DNA of 64,000 bases, taken from Mycobacterium sp. 1164985.4 (GTDB lineage: Bacteria; Actinomycetota; Actinomycetes; Mycobacteriales; Mycobacteriaceae). The first letter of the stretch is position 1, and each line of letters starts with the position of its first letter. This document shows, piece after piece, positions 63,371 through 64,000 of this stretch. Both the position numbers and the translations under genes were made by a program. The DNA is taken from the NCBI RefSeq assembly GCF_001668575.1, contig NZ_LZMD01000083.1, positions 40,217 to 104,216 of the forward strand. The letters are read 5' to 3'. A model generated the notes under the pieces. It saw only the letters and a program-made list of their open reading frames with translations, did no database searches and was not told where the DNA came from.

Positions 63371-64000
63371 TCAGCCGAGGCCGGGAACGATGTCGCGCAG
63401 CGCGAAGGTGATCGGCTGCTCGAGTTGCTCGTAGGTGCACGAACGGGGGTCGCGGTCGGGACGCCACCGGTTGAACTGGGCGGTGTGGCGGAACCGCTCA
63501 CCCTCCATGTGGTCGTAGCGGACCTCGACCACCCGTTCGGGGCGCAGCGGCACGAACGACAGATCCTTGCCGGCGTTCCAGCGCGACCCGCCGCCGTAGC
63601 GGCGCACGACGTCGGGGTCGGCGTCTGCGGCCCAGTTCCACGGATGCTCCTCGAAAGTCGTTCTCAGCGGCTGAAGTTCGGTGAACAGCTCGCGACGGCG
63701 GGCCATCGGGAAGGCGCCGATGACGCCGACGGATGCCAGCGTGCCGTCGTCTCTGTACAACCCGAGGAGAAGCGATCCGATCGCATCCTCGCCGGACTTG
63801 TGCACGCGGTAGCCGCCGACGACGCAGTCCGCCGTGCGCTGATGTTTGATCTTGAACATCACGCGCTTGTCCGGCTGATAGGTCAGGTCAAGGGGTTTGG
63901 CGATGACGCCGTCGAGGCCCGCGCCCTCGAACTCCTCCAGCCACTGTAACGCGAGCTCGGGATCCTCAGTTGTTCTCGTGACGTGGCACCACTGCTTCTC
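63371..64000 (-). CDS. ligC: ATP-dependent DNA ligase LigC, C-terminal part (runs off the right edge)
   Basis: An open frame continues from the right edge to the stop at 63371, about 209 residues. It has GLDGVIAKPLDLTY (nucleotidyltransferase motif IV region), VMFKIKHQRTADCVVGGY (motif V with the two lysines), and an OB domain ending in HPWNWAADADPD and TAQFNRWRPDRDPRSCTYEQL. This matches the LigC (Rv3731) type ligase. The nick-sealing Lys of motif I lies outside the window. Confidence 0.88.
   Translation of the reverse strand, partial: EKQWCHVTRTTEDPELALQWLEEFEGAGLDGVIAKPLDLTYQPDKRVMFKIKHQRTADCVVGGYRVHKSGEDAIGSLLLGLYRDDGTLASVGVIGAFPMARRRELFTELQPLRTTFEEHPWNWAADADPDVVRRYGGGSRWNAGKDLSFVPLRPERVVEVRYDHMEGERFRHTAQFNRWRPDRDPRSCTYEQLEQPITFALRDIVPGLG

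Noticed and set aside
1..64000. Insertion sequences, prophage or integrase remnants
   Set aside because: No transposase, integrase or phage structural gene and no flanking terminal repeats were seen in any frame.

Overview
The window is high-GC chromosomal DNA from a mycobacterium, most likely an environmental, fast-growing Mycolicibacterium. The evidence is the cell-wall locus aftA-dprE2-dprE1-gtrA and wzm-glfT1-wzt, the proteasome activator bpa, LpqH-type lipoproteins, and a gene order that follows M. tuberculosis Rv3792 to Rv3731 (from memory) with accessory blocks inserted. Many starts fit leaderless mycobacterial promoters: a TANNNT box 7-8 nt before ATG or GTG.

Layout. 1-3.6 kb: arabinan precursor synthesis (aftA partial, dprE2, dprE1, gtrA). 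3.7-5.6 kb: a MocR regulator divergent from an AhpD-like gene. 5.6-8.7 kb: galactan export and priming (wzm, glfT1, wzt) and bpa. 9-14.7 kb: a cysteine-desulfurase-like protein without the PLP lysine, quinone oxidoreductase, MarR, tRNA-Ser, a second MocR divergent from a membrane protein/epimerase pair. 14.8-16.4 kb: type III polyketide synthase plus methyltransferase. 16.5-27.7 kb: echA21, a lipoprotein, hisC2, tRNA-Ser and tRNA-Arg, SDRs, cupin, alkyl sulfatase, phosphatase, FadE36-like kinase. 27.8-31.4 kb: ProXVWZ osmolyte importer. 31.4-34.3 kb: tyrA, a tadA gene whose start is shifted by a 10-bp duplication, tRNA-Ser. 34.4-39.5 kb: RsbU-like phosphatase, histidine kinase, Rcp1-like regulator, RsbW-like kinase, then a short archaeal/eukaryotic-type prolyl-tRNA synthetase. 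39.5-41.4 kb: small exported proteins and two LpqH-family lipoproteins. 41.4-47.2 kb: tRNA-guanine transglycosylase, saccharopine-dehydrogenase-like protein, a polar amino-acid importer with fused binding protein and permease, and glutamyl-Q-tRNA(Asp) synthetase. 47.2-53.3 kb: two small membrane paralogues and a compact gas-vesicle cluster. 53.5-62.9 kb: a catabolic island (MFS carrier, aminotransferase, aldehyde dehydrogenase, GntR, two Asp/Glu-racemase-superfamily enzymes, 2-hydroxyacid dehydrogenase, amidase, DUF3830) with three copies of one palindromic operator. The end holds a secreted protein and part of ligC.

The main points of interest are: the alanine in DprE1 at the position of the benzothiazinone-target cysteine; the tandem duplication that leaves tadA without a normal start; the gas-vesicle cluster, which lacks GvpN and has an extended GvpA; the Tgt and GluQRS pair, which implies queuosine modification; the second-type ProRS; and the self-regulated catabolic island of unknown substrate. 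I saw no CRISPR array, insertion sequence, prophage or origin.
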